Source: Cacconaster sp964598495 (lineage in GTDB: Bacteria; Bacteroidota; Bacteroidia; Bacteroidales; UBA932). From it: a stretch of 64,000 nucleotides of DNA. The position numbers and the translations under genes were made by a program. Shown here one piece after another: positions 54,599 to 63,540 of this stretch. The stretch's first letter is position 1. Each line of letters begins with the position of its first letter. The notes under the pieces were generated by a model. The model made no database searches, was not told the DNA's origin, and was given only the letters and a program-made list of their open reading frames with translations. The stretch spans positions 62,001 to 126,000 of the forward strand of contig CAZRBY010000004.1 in assembly GCA_964598495.1 (NCBI GenBank), written 5' to 3'.

Positions 54599-55525
54599 TA
54601 TCTTGTTGGAACTTATGCCGTTGAGTTGACAGATTTTCTTTACCGTAGTGCCATATCTTATGGCTAGTGCGCCAAGAGTATCTCCCGATTTGATGGTATG
54701 GATGATACGCTGTGAAGCGGCCAACGACTCCTCGTCACTCTGTCCCCAATGCGAGTATATGCTGAAGTAGTGTTTTTTGAGGGTAAACAGAGAGTCTCTT
54801 AGCACTCCCTTCTCAAAGTCGATGATACGTTGGGGATCAAAAGGATGGCCTTTATATCTGGTTTCGAAGTGGAGATGGGGACCGTTGCTGCGTCCGGTAT
54901 TTCCTCCCAGTCCTATCACTTCACCGGCCTTAACTACTTCTCCGCTATCCACCAGCCTTTTGGAGAGATGGGCGTAGTAGGTTTCGAGTCCGTTTGAGTG
55001 TCGGATTACCACCAGATTGCCATATCCGCCGGTTCTCCTTGTGCCTTCAGAGAGACGCACAATGCCGTTGAATGTGGCTCTTATGGTATCTCCCGTCTTA
55101 AGCGACAGATCAACCCCTTTGTGCTCTCTGGTTCTTCTGAACTTGAATCCGGAACCCACTTTTTGCCGGTACGGGGTACAAAAATCGTTTAGAGAGTCCA
55201 CTAACAACAGGTCCACTTCGTCAGGAAGATCGGATAGTTTTACATCTCTGAAGGAATGTACACCTGTTCCTTCCCAAGAGTCGAAGAAATCCTCATCATC
55301 TATCACAGGCCTACCAAGATCTAAATATTCCCAGGTATAATCATCGTAGAGGATTATTTTGGTGTATTTGTCGTCGGTATCCAGAGTGTCTACCACTAAC
55401 AGTTCCTCAAAGTAGGTGAGGGTGTCCTTTTGTGGAACAGTATCTTGCGTGTGGTTTCTATTTTGTCCGGATATTCCTGTTGTTATCAACAAAAAGGCTA
55501 ATAAAAAAATACCTTTGCGCTTCAT
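54566..55525 (-). CDS. M23 peptidoglycan endopeptidase with LysM domain
   Basis: The 319-residue protein has a signal peptide (LLITTGISGQ), an acidic linker, and an M23 zinc endopeptidase domain with REHKGVDLSLKTGD (first His and Asp), TYYAHLSKRLVDSGEVV and GPHLHFETRYKG (His-x-His). A C-terminal LysM domain (HTIKSGDTLGALAIRYGTTV) binds peptidoglycan. It would cut peptide cross-links in the wall. It has its own promoter, and the 3' end overlaps the SirB1-like gene. Confidence 0.93.
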   Translation of the reverse strand: MKRKGIFLLAFLLITTGISGQNRNHTQDTVPQKDTLTYFEELLVVDTLDTDDKYTKIILYDDYTWEYLDLGRPVIDDEDFFDSWEGTGVHSFRDVKLSDLPDEVDLLLVDSLNDFCTPYRQKVGSGFKFRRTREHKGVDLSLKTGDTIRATFNGIVRLSEGTRRTGGYGNLVVIRHSNGLETYYAHLSKRLVDSGEVVKAGEVIGLGGNTGRSNGPHLHFETRYKGHPFDPQRIIDFEKGVLRDSLFTLKKHYFSIYSHWGQSDEESLAASQRIIHTIKSGDTLGALAIRYGTTVKKICQLNGISSNKILRIGQRLIVR

Positions 55526-55542
55526 AAGATCTCTTTTAGTCG

Positions 55543-55574
55543 CAAAGGTAATTTTTTTTTAATATTCCGGCAAA
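55543..55574 (-). promoter_or_regulatory. Promoter TTTG-N20-TACCTTTG for the M23 peptidase
   Basis: Minus strand TTTG (55574-55571), 20-bp spacer, TACCTTTG followed by CG (55550-55543), 17 bp before the ATG at 55525. Confidence 0.75.
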
Positions 55575-55580
55575 TGGATT

Positions 55581-57284
55581 TTATCTGCTTCCTCCGCCAC
55601 TTCCTCCGCCTGAAAATCCACCGCCACCGCCAAATGAAGAGCGTCCGCCACCACCGCTCCAAGAGCTTGTGCCAGAGAACGAGCCACCTGAATAGGAGGT
55701 TGACGAATATGAGTTCAGCGTGATTGCATTGGATAGCATTCTAGTCTGAAATAGAATGGTGGAGAAGGTGTCAAAATCGTAGTTGACAGCCTTTTCAAAT
55801 TCTACAGGATCTATATCCTTCAGTTCTTTAGCCACCTTGTTGGCAATGCCGAACAGGGCGGCGAATACCAGATAATCTTGCCATAAATGCACCTCTGCCG
55901 ATTTTCTTTCGTTGATTATCGTAAAATCCAGCAGATACTTGAAAAATCCCAGTACTTTATTGTTGGCTTGAACACCTGAGGGGGTAAATTTGTTGTCTGA
56001 GTAATAACCTTTCTCCTGAAGAGCCGTGATACCCCTGGTGCTGATGGAACTAGTCCAGCTAATCAAAGTGCTCTTGTTTTTGGAGGCCCATTTCGAGAAC
56101 TCTTTATCTTCAAGGATAAGGTTTGCACCGCTGGCTTGTTTCATCATATTGAATAGTGAACGTTCAGGAGCCTCAAGCGTGTCGAGGTTAGCGTTTTCAT
56201 TAAAAGAAATTACACTTTTTCCGTTGGCATCTTTACCTGCAATGAGGATATTTTGCTGTATCATCCTCAGTATGTAGGCAGAAGCTATTGCATTTTTGTT
56301 GCGTGAATTAAAAAAAGCGGGAGCTCTTTCAATAACATAGTTGGTTGCAAGCAGGTTTCCACCAAATGGGATCTCTCTACACCAATTCAGATTCCTAATA
56401 TTTTTGATTCCGAATATGGAAACATTATTTAATTTCTTTCTCTGTTTTCCTATACCTAAACCTGCCAGGATAATTCCCAGTGTCCATAGAATCGGGAAAA
56501 TGGCGTCTTTAGCATCAAAATCAATGTCTGAAAAGTCAGAAGGCTCTCCATCAAAGTGGCTGCCATCCATCGCAAGTGCGTGTCTATCTCCAAACAGGCG
56601 GTCGTCGTTGTTAATAAGATCATGGAACATCTCTTTGTCAAAGCGCACCAATAATATTACCGAACTGCTTTTCTTGAAAGGAGCATCCGATTCGGCAACT
56701 ATTGCGCCTTTTAAAAACTCACAAGTGCCTTCATATCCGAAGCCCCAAACAAGAGAGTTCGATGTATCCAGCTGGTAGAGGTCATCTTGATATCTTACCG
56801 TAACCTTTGCGTGCTCGGGAGCGGAAGATAAGTCGGGGGAAATGAATTGAAAATGCATTGCATCATAATCCTCCATCGATAATATGAAATTGTTGATGGT
56901 GTACCTCACAGTGTATTTGTGGTCTCCGTAGGAGCCGACACCCCAGCACAATTCGTAATCATCGCTACCCTTGCGGTAAATGCCGCATTTTCCGGCTTTC
57001 TGCTTAAGACTACGGTCTAAATCCCAATCCCCTTCATTTATGAAACTAACTCCATTCTCATCGGTTACTGAAAACTCGGTAATCGATACGACAGAGCCCA
57101 TATCGTATTTGACCAGATACCACTCTGTGCCGCTCACAACTGTAACATCCCACACTTCGGTCACTCTTGCATGCCCTTCAGGTGTAAGGATGAATGTGAT
57201 GTCAATGTCCCGAATGGAAGGATTTGCCGCAGTCGCAGTGAAAGCGGCAATCGCGGTCAAAAATGTGAGCAACAGATGCTTCAT
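55581..57284 (-). CDS. DUF2207-family membrane protein with Gly-rich tail
   Basis: The 567-residue protein has a signal peptide (AAFTATAANP), a long exported beta-rich domain with WEVTVVSGTEWYLVKYDMG-like text near residues 40-70, a membrane helix (IFPILWTLGIILAGLGIG), a cytoplasmic domain and a C-terminal Gly/Ser-rich tail (GGGGRSSFGGGGGFSGGGSGG). This is the DUF2207 plan, which is commonly encoded with LemA proteins. Its start shares one base with the LemA stop. Function unknown. Confidence 0.85.
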   Translation of the reverse strand: MKHLLLTFLTAIAAFTATAANPSIRDIDITFILTPEGHARVTEVWDVTVVSGTEWYLVKYDMGSVVSITEFSVTDENGVSFINEGDWDLDRSLKQKAGKCGIYRKGSDDYELCWGVGSYGDHKYTVRYTINNFILSMEDYDAMHFQFISPDLSSAPEHAKVTVRYQDDLYQLDTSNSLVWGFGYEGTCEFLKGAIVAESDAPFKKSSSVILLVRFDKEMFHDLINNDDRLFGDRHALAMDGSHFDGEPSDFSDIDFDAKDAIFPILWTLGIILAGLGIGKQRKKLNNVSIFGIKNIRNLNWCREIPFGGNLLATNYVIERAPAFFNSRNKNAIASAYILRMIQQNILIAGKDANGKSVISFNENANLDTLEAPERSLFNMMKQASGANLILEDKEFSKWASKNKSTLISWTSSISTRGITALQEKGYYSDNKFTPSGVQANNKVLGFFKYLLDFTIINERKSAEVHLWQDYLVFAALFGIANKVAKELKDIDPVEFEKAVNYDFDTFSTILFQTRMLSNAITLNSYSSTSYSGGSFSGTSSWSGGGGRSSFGGGGGFSGGGSGGGSR

Positions 57285-57835
57285 TACTTTCTCATTGAGG
57301 GCATTTCTGCCTTGGCCTGATTCTCTTCCAGATAATCCTTTGACTTGAAGCCAAACAATGAAGCTACGATGTTACTGGGAATCTGACGGATGAGGCGATT
57401 ATAGTTGGTTACGCTGTCATTGTATACCATACGGCTCATGCGTACTTGATTTTCGTACAAATTGACACTATCCATAGTCTTGACATACATCTCGTTGGCT
57501 TTGAGATTTGGGTACTGCTCAACTACAACGGCTATACGTCTCATGGCATCCGTAAGGATGGTCTCCTGTATGTTTGCGTCAGCTGCCGAACTGCTGCCGG
57601 TGATGCTTGTACGCTTTGCAATCACATCCCTGAGAGTGTTGTACTCGTGTTCGTCATAGGATTTGATGAGTTCCGAGAGTGCCGTAAGCGCATCCCAACG
57701 GCTCGACATCTGGACGCCAATCTGGCTCATTGCATTTTTGCACAATTCTTCCTTGCTGATAAGATTCCGTTGTACGGAAATCACCCATATTACCAAAATG
57801 GCCAGGATGCCTATCACAATCAATGTTGTTACCAT
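57284..57835 (-). CDS. LemA-family protein
   Basis: The 183-residue protein has an N-terminal membrane helix (TLIVIGILAILVIWVISV) and LemA motifs: QRNLISKEELCKNAMSQIGVQ, RWDALTALSELIKSY, YPNLKANEMYVKTMDSV and a final RLIRQIPSNIVASLFGFK. LemA proteins form a helical bundle outside the membrane and often pair with DUF2207 proteins; a role in envelope function is likely but unproven. First gene of the pair. Confidence 0.93.
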   Translation of the reverse strand: MVTTLIVIGILAILVIWVISVQRNLISKEELCKNAMSQIGVQMSSRWDALTALSELIKSYDEHEYNTLRDVIAKRTSITGSSSAADANIQETILTDAMRRIAVVVEQYPNLKANEMYVKTMDSVNLYENQVRMSRMVYNDSVTNYNRLIRQIPSNIVASLFGFKSKDYLEENQAKAEMPSMRK

Positions 57836-57961
57836 AGAATAAAGTTTTATGTGTTAATAAATATCGTATCTCTAATATTTTTAAAATGTTGTACAATCAG
57901 ATTATCCGGCAATCTTCTCATCTTCCGGAATATATCCGCCTTGCATTTTTATTTTGTCGCC

Positions 57962-59203
57962 CTAGTCCTCCTCATAATAGGTATAGGTTCTTTCATAGCG
58001 TATTAGAAAAAAGCTGAAATCTTCTATACCTATGCCATAGGTGTCAAATACCTCATCAGGGGGGAGTGAACGGCGGACCCAATTGCCGAATTTGTCTTTT
58101 TCTCCGAAATGGTAGGGAATGACATCATATCCGGTTTTGAGGTCGGCTTTGCTTAGGTAGCCATCTTCATCATAATGGAAAGTGATGGTGTTGTCAGGAA
58201 TGCGGGATTCCTGGGCAAACTCGCCATAGTAATTGTATTCCACCATTTTACCTTCCTTGTCAAAAATGGCCTCACTAGTGTGAAGACCATCCGTCCAGGT
58301 GTATTGCTCCTCATGTCTGTATCCGGCTTCGTCAATGAATGTGCTATCTCTGGTCATAATCACACGACGGTCATCCTCAAGGGTATAGAATCTGTTGCCG
58401 TTGCACCTGCCGTCTCTGTCATATGTGTAGAAAATTTCGGTGGCATATCCTCCTTGGTACTCGGAATAATGGCGTAACAGATCTCCCTTATCATTATAAT
58501 ACATTACATCTCTAACCTCGAGTTTGCCGACATTGTAATTGCTTATCTCAATTAGATTTCCATTACTATCATATACATTTACTATCTCTGAGATGAGTTC
58601 GTTGCCATCTACGGCATATTTGCTGCTCACATACCGTTCGTTTGTCAGTTTTCCATTTTCATCGTAGATATAGAAGAATGAGCCTCTCGTTTCACCGTTA
58701 CTCTCAACTATCTCTTTTCTGATAAGGCGAGCTTGTTTGTCGTAGGTGTATTTATAGACTTCAGCCAACTCCCCATCCATCCTATAGACCTCTGTGAGAG
58801 GCTTGCCGTCAGGAAGATAAGTGCTGGCCTGCATATCAAATGCGTACTGAAGAAAATCCGTAAAGGAAAAAACAGTGTCGATAGGATTCCCTTTTTTATC
58901 TATTGTTATTTCCAGACGTGTCTGAGGGTGAACATCTTCCTCGATAATTGAAACTACTTTGCCGTCAAGGTTGAAGTTCCATGTGCGAGAAAAAGGTTGC
59001 ATATCATTGTATCTGGTCTCGGTAAATGATTTGACGGGACCATTAAGTCCGAAGTCGGCACGCGTCCGAAAACCTTTATATGGATTGTCGGCTATACCGG
59101 CGTTCGTCTGGGGAGTTTTGTCTCCTGTTGAACACCCTGCCGCTATAGCTATCGCCAGGATGCAAATCAAAAATACTCTATTCTTCATATTTTCGATCGT
59201 CAT
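57962..59203 (-). CDS. Lipoprotein with YD-repeat-like sequence
   Basis: The 413-residue protein has a lipoprotein signal (LAIAIAAGC) and then a long series of YD/RHS-like motifs, such as YTYDKQARLIRKE, YIYDENGKLTNERYV, NVYDSNGNLIEIS, YYNDKGDLLRHY and YTYDRDGRCNGN, spaced about 30 residues apart. There is no RHS core or toxin domain. Its ATG at 59203 overlaps the TMEM43-like stop (ATGA), which favours coupling; a second ATG at 59188 is possible. Function unknown; the repeat suggests an extracellular beta solenoid. Confidence 0.75.
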   Translation of the reverse strand: MTIENMKNRVFLICILAIAIAAGCSTGDKTPQTNAGIADNPYKGFRTRADFGLNGPVKSFTETRYNDMQPFSRTWNFNLDGKVVSIIEEDVHPQTRLEITIDKKGNPIDTVFSFTDFLQYAFDMQASTYLPDGKPLTEVYRMDGELAEVYKYTYDKQARLIRKEIVESNGETRGSFFYIYDENGKLTNERYVSSKYAVDGNELISEIVNVYDSNGNLIEISNYNVGKLEVRDVMYYNDKGDLLRHYSEYQGGYATEIFYTYDRDGRCNGNRFYTLEDDRRVIMTRDSTFIDEAGYRHEEQYTWTDGLHTSEAIFDKEGKMVEYNYYGEFAQESRIPDNTITFHYDEDGYLSKADLKTGYDVIPYHFGEKDKFGNWVRRSLPPDEVFDTYGIGIEDFSFFLIRYERTYTYYEED

Positions 59204-60396
59204 GCCGGCATATCAGCGGGAGTGTTCTTCCTTTTCTTCGAACGCATTACAAGCAACACAATCAAAGCGGCTATTATAACAAGGAAGGTGATGCCGAGTG
59301 CAGGACGGTAGGAGATCCAGGCTATGACAAATATCAATAGGCTCCATATCAGACCGACAACCGTGCAGACAAAGTTGATACCCGCAGCGAGAATCCTGCG
59401 TATTAATGGGACAACTGCGAATACGGTGCTGAGGAAGTTGAAGATACCCTTGAGACCTGCAATAATCAGTATTACGGCAAGGATGCGAACGATCCAGGCA
59501 ATGATCTTGTTCTCTTTCTGTGCTGCGTCATACATATTTGCGGCGGGAACTGCACCTAACTCAATTCGGGATACATTTTTGCCATTTTTAGCCACAAACT
59601 CGCCGAATGTGTCGCCTATGACTACTGCGAGTATAGAGACTGTCTGTGGTGTGGGGGTATAGCCGAATGTTACCCTTACATCGCCTACGTCAGGGTTGTT
59701 GACGTCACGTCCAAAATAGGCTTGACCTGCGCTCACTGCAACTGTAGCGGCACTGTCCCTCTTCCAGAGCAGATCATTCCACTCTTTTATCATCTCGTCT
59801 GTGAGCTGAGGAGTGGCCTGTTCTGAACTTCTGATACCGTGTTTGAGAAAGGGAGGAAGTTTGTAAGCTCCGAAATCCACCAAATCGGCAACTACTTGGT
59901 TGTCTTCAATAGTAGTAAGCACAAAATTGGTATCTCGGTAAGCAGGGTCTGCAAATTCGGAGGAATTAACAGGTGAAGAGACCCATTTCTTGCTATAAGT
60001 GTAGGTGGTGGTGAGCTCCTGACCGCCTCCTATTTTCTCCTTTTTTTCCTCTTTGCTTTGCTCTGTCCACTGGTAATATTCCACGTTGCGTGAAAGATTG
60101 ATGGCATTCAATGAAATGCCGAAGAGTCCGTCGGTTAGGATTTCAGAGGTGGATGCATCACCAGTCGCGTGTATCATCTTACCTTCAAATTGAGGGTCGA
60201 TCCTGGATATGTCCGGCATCTCCACAGTCACATCCTCTGCCTGATTTAAAGCACGTTTTACTTTGACAGTCCTGCCTTCGTTCCAGAATAACAGTACCGT
60301 ACCGATGATGAAAAGCAGGATACCGCTGCCGATACCCTTGAAGGATTTGGAAACCCTGTTTCCATAACTCTGTTTAGTTGTTGTAGTGTAAGCCAT
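59200..60396 (-). CDS. TMEM43-family membrane protein
   Basis: The 398-residue protein has one N-terminal helix (GIGSGILLFIIGTVLLFWNEGRTVK), a large extracytoplasmic domain with KWVSSPVNSSEFADPAYRDTNFVL and several C-terminal helices (ending ALGITFLVIIAALIVLLVM) with a Lys-rich tail. The N-terminal SGILLFIIGTVLLFWNEGR block is the mark of the TMEM43/LUMA family, better known from human heart and nuclear-membrane studies. The bacterial role is unknown. It lies 70 bp downstream of the XerC/D gene and is coupled to the YD-repeat lipoprotein gene. Confidence 0.87.
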   Translation of the reverse strand: MAYTTTTKQSYGNRVSKSFKGIGSGILLFIIGTVLLFWNEGRTVKVKRALNQAEDVTVEMPDISRIDPQFEGKMIHATGDASTSEILTDGLFGISLNAINLSRNVEYYQWTEQSKEEKKEKIGGGQELTTTYTYSKKWVSSPVNSSEFADPAYRDTNFVLTTIEDNQVVADLVDFGAYKLPPFLKHGIRSSEQATPQLTDEMIKEWNDLLWKRDSAATVAVSAGQAYFGRDVNNPDVGDVRVTFGYTPTPQTVSILAVVIGDTFGEFVAKNGKNVSRIELGAVPAANMYDAAQKENKIIAWIVRILAVILIIAGLKGIFNFLSTVFAVVPLIRRILAAGINFVCTVVGLIWSLLIFVIAWISYRPALGITFLVIIAALIVLLVMRSKKRKNTPADMPA

Positions 60397-60466
60397 AAAT
60401 ATAAATAATAGTTAAGTGTTAAGCTAAAAGTTAGTTTCTAAATACAACTTGTAAAGGTAGTAAAAA

Positions 60467-61378
60467 TTATTTTCTTTTAGGATGGAATTGAAGAATAGTT
60501 TGCTGCCATTTTTTCGTGTCGATATGCGTGTAAATCTCAGTGGTGAGTATGCTTTCATGACCGAGCATTTCCTGTACAACACGCAAGTCGGCCCCATTCT
60601 CCACCAGATGAGAGGCAAAAGAGTGTCTGAAAGTGTGAGGGGAAATGTTTTTGCGTATTCCTGCTATTTCCGCCTGTCGGCGAACAATAATAAAAATCAT
60701 TTCCCTTGTGAGCCTACTTCCGTGGCGGTTCAGAAAAAGAATATCCTCCGCTCCCTTTGCTACCGGACCTGCGTTGCGTATACTCATATAGATGGAGATG
60801 CTCCGTACTGCAGGCTCTCCGATCGGTACCAGACGCTGCTTGGAACCCTTGCCGGTGACTCGGATAAACTGCTCGGCAAGAAAGAGATCACTGATGCGAA
60901 GACCCACCAGTTCGCTCACTCTCAATCCGCATGAGTAGAGTACCTCAATGATGGTCTTATTGCGCTGCCCTTCGCTTCTAGAAAGGTCAAATGAGTCGAG
61001 TATGCGCTCCACCTCATCTACGGAGAGCACCTCCGGGAGATATCTGCCCGGCTTTGGGGTGTCAATTCTATCACAAGGATTCTCCTTAAGCCGCCCTTCG
61101 CCCTCTAAAAAGCGATATAGGGCTTTTAGCGAACTGACCAGACGGGATTGACTCCTTTTGGAGAGACCGGTGCTTGTTACTCGCGCAAGGTATTCCGAAA
61201 TGTCTTCGGATGATGCGGCCTCAGGCGCACTAATACCCTTTTCCTTAAGAAATGCGAAAAATTTTGTACAATCGGCACTGTAACCGGCTATGGTGTTGTC
61301 CGACAATGATCTTTCCAGTTTCAGGCAGGACCTGAAATCGGAAATGGTAGCGGCAAATATGTCAGTATTGCGTTTCAA
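60467..61378 (-). CDS. xerD: XerC/XerD-type tyrosine recombinase
   Basis: The 303-residue protein has an N-terminal SAM-like domain (about 1-100) and a C-terminal tyrosine recombinase domain with active-site Arg in SCGLRVSEL, HTFRHSFASHL (His-x-x-Arg), LGHESILTTEIYTH (His and nucleophile Tyr). It resolves chromosome dimers at dif. It appears to start at a TTG (61378), as no ATG lies in the first 100 residues. The dif site is not in this window as far as I can see. Choice between XerC and XerD is not certain. Confidence 0.87.
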   Translation of the reverse strand: MKRNTDIFAATISDFRSCLKLERSLSDNTIAGYSADCTKFFAFLKEKGISAPEAASSEDISEYLARVTSTGLSKRSQSRLVSSLKALYRFLEGEGRLKENPCDRIDTPKPGRYLPEVLSVDEVERILDSFDLSRSEGQRNKTIIEVLYSCGLRVSELVGLRISDLFLAEQFIRVTGKGSKQRLVPIGEPAVRSISIYMSIRNAGPVAKGAEDILFLNRHGSRLTREMIFIIVRRQAEIAGIRKNISPHTFRHSFASHLVENGADLRVVQEMLGHESILTTEIYTHIDTKKWQQTILQFHPKRK

Positions 61379-61403
61379 TATTGGTGTTAATTGAAAAAAA
61401 TAT

Positions 61404-61411
61404 TACATTTG
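61404..61411 (+). promoter_or_regulatory. -7 element TACATTTG before the outer-membrane barrel gene
   Basis: TACATTTG, about 63 bp before the ATG at 61475, in the divergent xerD intergenic region. Confidence 0.5.
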
Positions 61412-61474
61412 TCCATTGTTTCGAATAATAAAGATACATTTAATTTGATTTTTTAACTAACAAAATTTTATCAA

Positions 61475-61957
61475 ATGAAGAAAATAATCCTATTGCTAGC
61501 CGTTGCGTTTATCGGAGTTTCATCCATATCAGCTCAGACAACCGTATCAGATCAGAAGGTTCACAAAGCTTCTTCCACTTTTGGTGCGGTAGGTGCACAT
61601 ATTGGTTACGCACACTGGGGAACAACTCTGGGTCTCCACGGTGATTTCAATGCAAACAACTTCAGGGGTAGGGCAGGATTCGACGTATTCCTTGGCGAAA
61701 ACATCAACCTTGGTTTTGACTTGGGTTTCCACTACCTTATCAATCTTATTGACGGCCTCAATGTTTATCCTGTTATCGGTGTAAATACCGGATTCGGAGA
61801 GAATGTTGATTTTCACCTCGGTCTTGACCTCGGTGCAGGTATCGAGTACAACTTCAGCAGCGGATGGGGCGTATTCATTGATGGAAAATACAACCTCAGA
61901 CTCGTAGGACCTGACGTTCCTTATAGAACTTATGTAGGTATTACAAAGAGATTCTAA
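61475..61957 (+). CDS. Small outer-membrane beta-barrel protein
   Basis: The 160-residue protein has a signal peptide (LLLAVAFIGVSSISAQ) and a short run of amphipathic beta strands with many Gly and aromatic residues, ending in RTYVGITKRF with a terminal Phe, the signal for outer-membrane barrel assembly. Resembles the OmpW/OMP beta-barrel type of Bacteroidetes (outer membrane protein beta-barrel domain). Function unknown. The transcript probably ends at the hairpin at 61994, located inside the convergent nth gene. Confidence 0.82.
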   Translation: MKKIILLLAVAFIGVSSISAQTTVSDQKVHKASSTFGAVGAHIGYAHWGTTLGLHGDFNANNFRGRAGFDVFLGENINLGFDLGFHYLINLIDGLNVYPVIGVNTGFGENVDFHLGLDLGAGIEYNFSSGWGVFIDGKYNLRLVGPDVPYRTYVGITKRF

Positions 61958-61964
61958 TAGGGAG

Positions 61965-62597
61965 TTATCCTTTTTGATTGAAATAATCACAATAAAGTGC
62001 GAGTCCGCAGGATTCGCACTTTTGTTTTTTGGCGGTGCAGACATAGCGACCGTGAAGTATCAGCCAGTGATGTGCTTTTGCACGGAGGTGTTCCGGAAAA
62101 CCTGCGGTGAGGTCTGTTTCAACCTCAAGCACATTGCTGCCTGAAGAGAGTCCCAGACGGCGCGCGGTACGGAATACATGCGTATCTACAGCTATTACCG
62201 GTTTATCGTATACAATGGATGCTATTACATTGGCTGTCTTCCGTCCGACACCGGGGAGTTTCTGCAAATCATCTATATCGTCAGGTACAACAGATCCGAA
62301 ATCACTCACCAGCATTCGTGCCATTCCAAGTAGGTGACGTGCTTTATTATTGGGATAAGTGACAGAGCGGATAATCTCGTAGATCTCATCTTCATCGGAT
62401 GCCGCCAAATCTTCCGGAGTGGAAAAACGTTCAAAGAGTGCAGGAGTGACAATATTAACACGTTTGTCGGTACATTGAGCCGAAAGTATCACAGCACAAA
62501 GAAGCTGGAATGGATTCTTGTAGTCCAGCTCACTTTCGGCTACAGGCATATTGGCCTCAAACCAGGCTATTATCTGTTGATATTTCTTTGCATTCAT
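61965..62597 (-). CDS. nth: Endonuclease III
   Basis: The 210-residue protein has the Nth core: LSAQCTDKRVN (catalytic Lys region), helix-hairpin-helix LPGVGRKTANVIASI, and catalytic Asp in AVDTHVFRTARRLGL, then the 4Fe-4S ligands CTAKKQKCESCGLALYC. It removes oxidised pyrimidines and cuts abasic sites. The ATG at 62597 (MNAKKYQQ) lies inside the end of ftsE (41-bp overlap), so the two are coupled. A terminator for the opposite gene is embedded in its 3' end. Confidence 0.94.
   Translation of the reverse strand: MNAKKYQQIIAWFEANMPVAESELDYKNPFQLLCAVILSAQCTDKRVNIVTPALFERFSTPEDLAASDEDEIYEIIRSVTYPNNKARHLLGMARMLVSDFGSVVPDDIDDLQKLPGVGRKTANVIASIVYDKPVIAVDTHVFRTARRLGLSSGSNVLEVETDLTAGFPEHLRAKAHHWLILHGRYVCTAKKQKCESCGLALYCDYFNQKG
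61994..62030 (+). terminator. Terminator of the outer-membrane barrel gene, inside nth
   Basis: AAAGTGCGAGTCC (61994-62006) pairs with GGATTCGCACTTT (62010-62022) over 13 bp (one G-T pair) with a 3-nt loop, followed by TGTTTTTT. It lies 37 bp after the barrel gene's stop and within the Cys-cluster codons at the nth 3' end. Confidence 0.8.
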
Positions 62598-63255
62598 TGT
62601 CGGTGCATACAAGTATTCGACCGGGATATTCCCGCACTATATTCATATTATGTGTAACCATAAGGATAGCAGTCTTGCGGGTACGGTTGATGTCGAAAAG
62701 CAGACGCATTATGCCTGCGGCGGTTTCGCCGTCAAGATTGCCCGTGGGTTCATCTGCAAGTATCAGGGGCGGTTCGTTAAGCAGTGCGCGTGCGATGGCA
62801 ACCCTCTGCTGCTCACCACCGGAGAGTTGGTGAGGCATTTTGTGGGCTTTGCTGGCTACTCCCACCGCCTCAAGCACGCTATTTATTCGTTCCTCCATGA
62901 GCTTGCGATCTTTCCATCCTGTGGATTTGAGGACAAAAAGGAGATTGTCCTCTACGCTCCTGTCCATCAGAAGCTGAAAGTCCTGGAAAACCACACCGAT
63001 TTTGCGTCTGAGGTAGGGTATTTTCCTCTTCTTGAGAGTAGAGAGATCAAATTGACCCACGCGGGCATTGCCTTTGGTTATGGGATTTTCTGCCGTTATG
63101 GTGCGTATGATGGAGGTTTTGCCACTACCTACCTTGCCGGTAAGATAGATAAACTCTCCTTCACGGATAGTCAGGTTTAGGGATGTTATGACGGGAATTT
63201 CACCGTTTGTGATTTCTACATCCTCAAATTCTATGATAATATCGTTCTCGTTCAT
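62557..63255 (-). CDS. ftsE: FtsE-like ABC transporter ATP-binding protein
   Basis: The 232-residue protein has Walker A TGKVGSGKTSII, Q-loop VFQDFQLLMDRSV, ABC signature LSGGEQQRVAIARALL, Walker B LILADEPTGNLD and H-loop MVTHN. Similarity to FtsE (the PTGNLD and DFQLLMDRSVEDN parts) indicates the cell-division ATPase that works with FtsX to trigger wall hydrolases. ftsX is not next to it in this window. I choose the ATG at 63255; the in-frame codon at 63279 is TTG and lies on the promoter. Downstream nth overlaps its end. Confidence 0.9.
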   Translation of the reverse strand: MNENDIIIEFEDVEITNGEIPVITSLNLTIREGEFIYLTGKVGSGKTSIIRTITAENPITKGNARVGQFDLSTLKKRKIPYLRRKIGVVFQDFQLLMDRSVEDNLLFVLKSTGWKDRKLMEERINSVLEAVGVASKAHKMPHQLSGGEQQRVAIARALLNEPPLILADEPTGNLDGETAAGIMRLLFDINRTRKTAILMVTHNMNIVREYPGRILVCTDNECKEISTDNSLV

Positions 63256-63276
63256 GTTTATGCTACTGTTTGGATG

Positions 63277-63284
63277 CAAAATTA
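63277..63284 (-). promoter_or_regulatory. -7 element TAATTTTG before ftsE
   Basis: TAATTTTG followed by C on the minus strand, 21 bp before the ATG at 63255. A clear TTTG -33 box is missing. Confidence 0.5.
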
Positions 63285-63540
63285 CATTTTTATTCCCATT
63301 TAATAAATCTCAGTTGACAATTTTAGTCTAAATCGACAGTTTTAACTTAATTTTGTTAATAATAGCGGAAATGCCACTCTAATTGCAACGATTTTGCATT
63401 TTCATGCATCTATATAATATAAGATGTTTTGTCGTATTGTCTTTAATCAATGATGGAAGTATTTCGTGAGTCACTGCGTATATATAATATATAATTAGAC
63501 AAAAGTATTTTATGTAAAAATCTCAGTGCACAGAAAGTCA

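Noticed and set aside
60467..61378. The tyrosine recombinase as a mobile-element integrase
   Set aside because: It matches housekeeping XerC/D in length and motifs, and no attachment repeats or phage genes lie near it.
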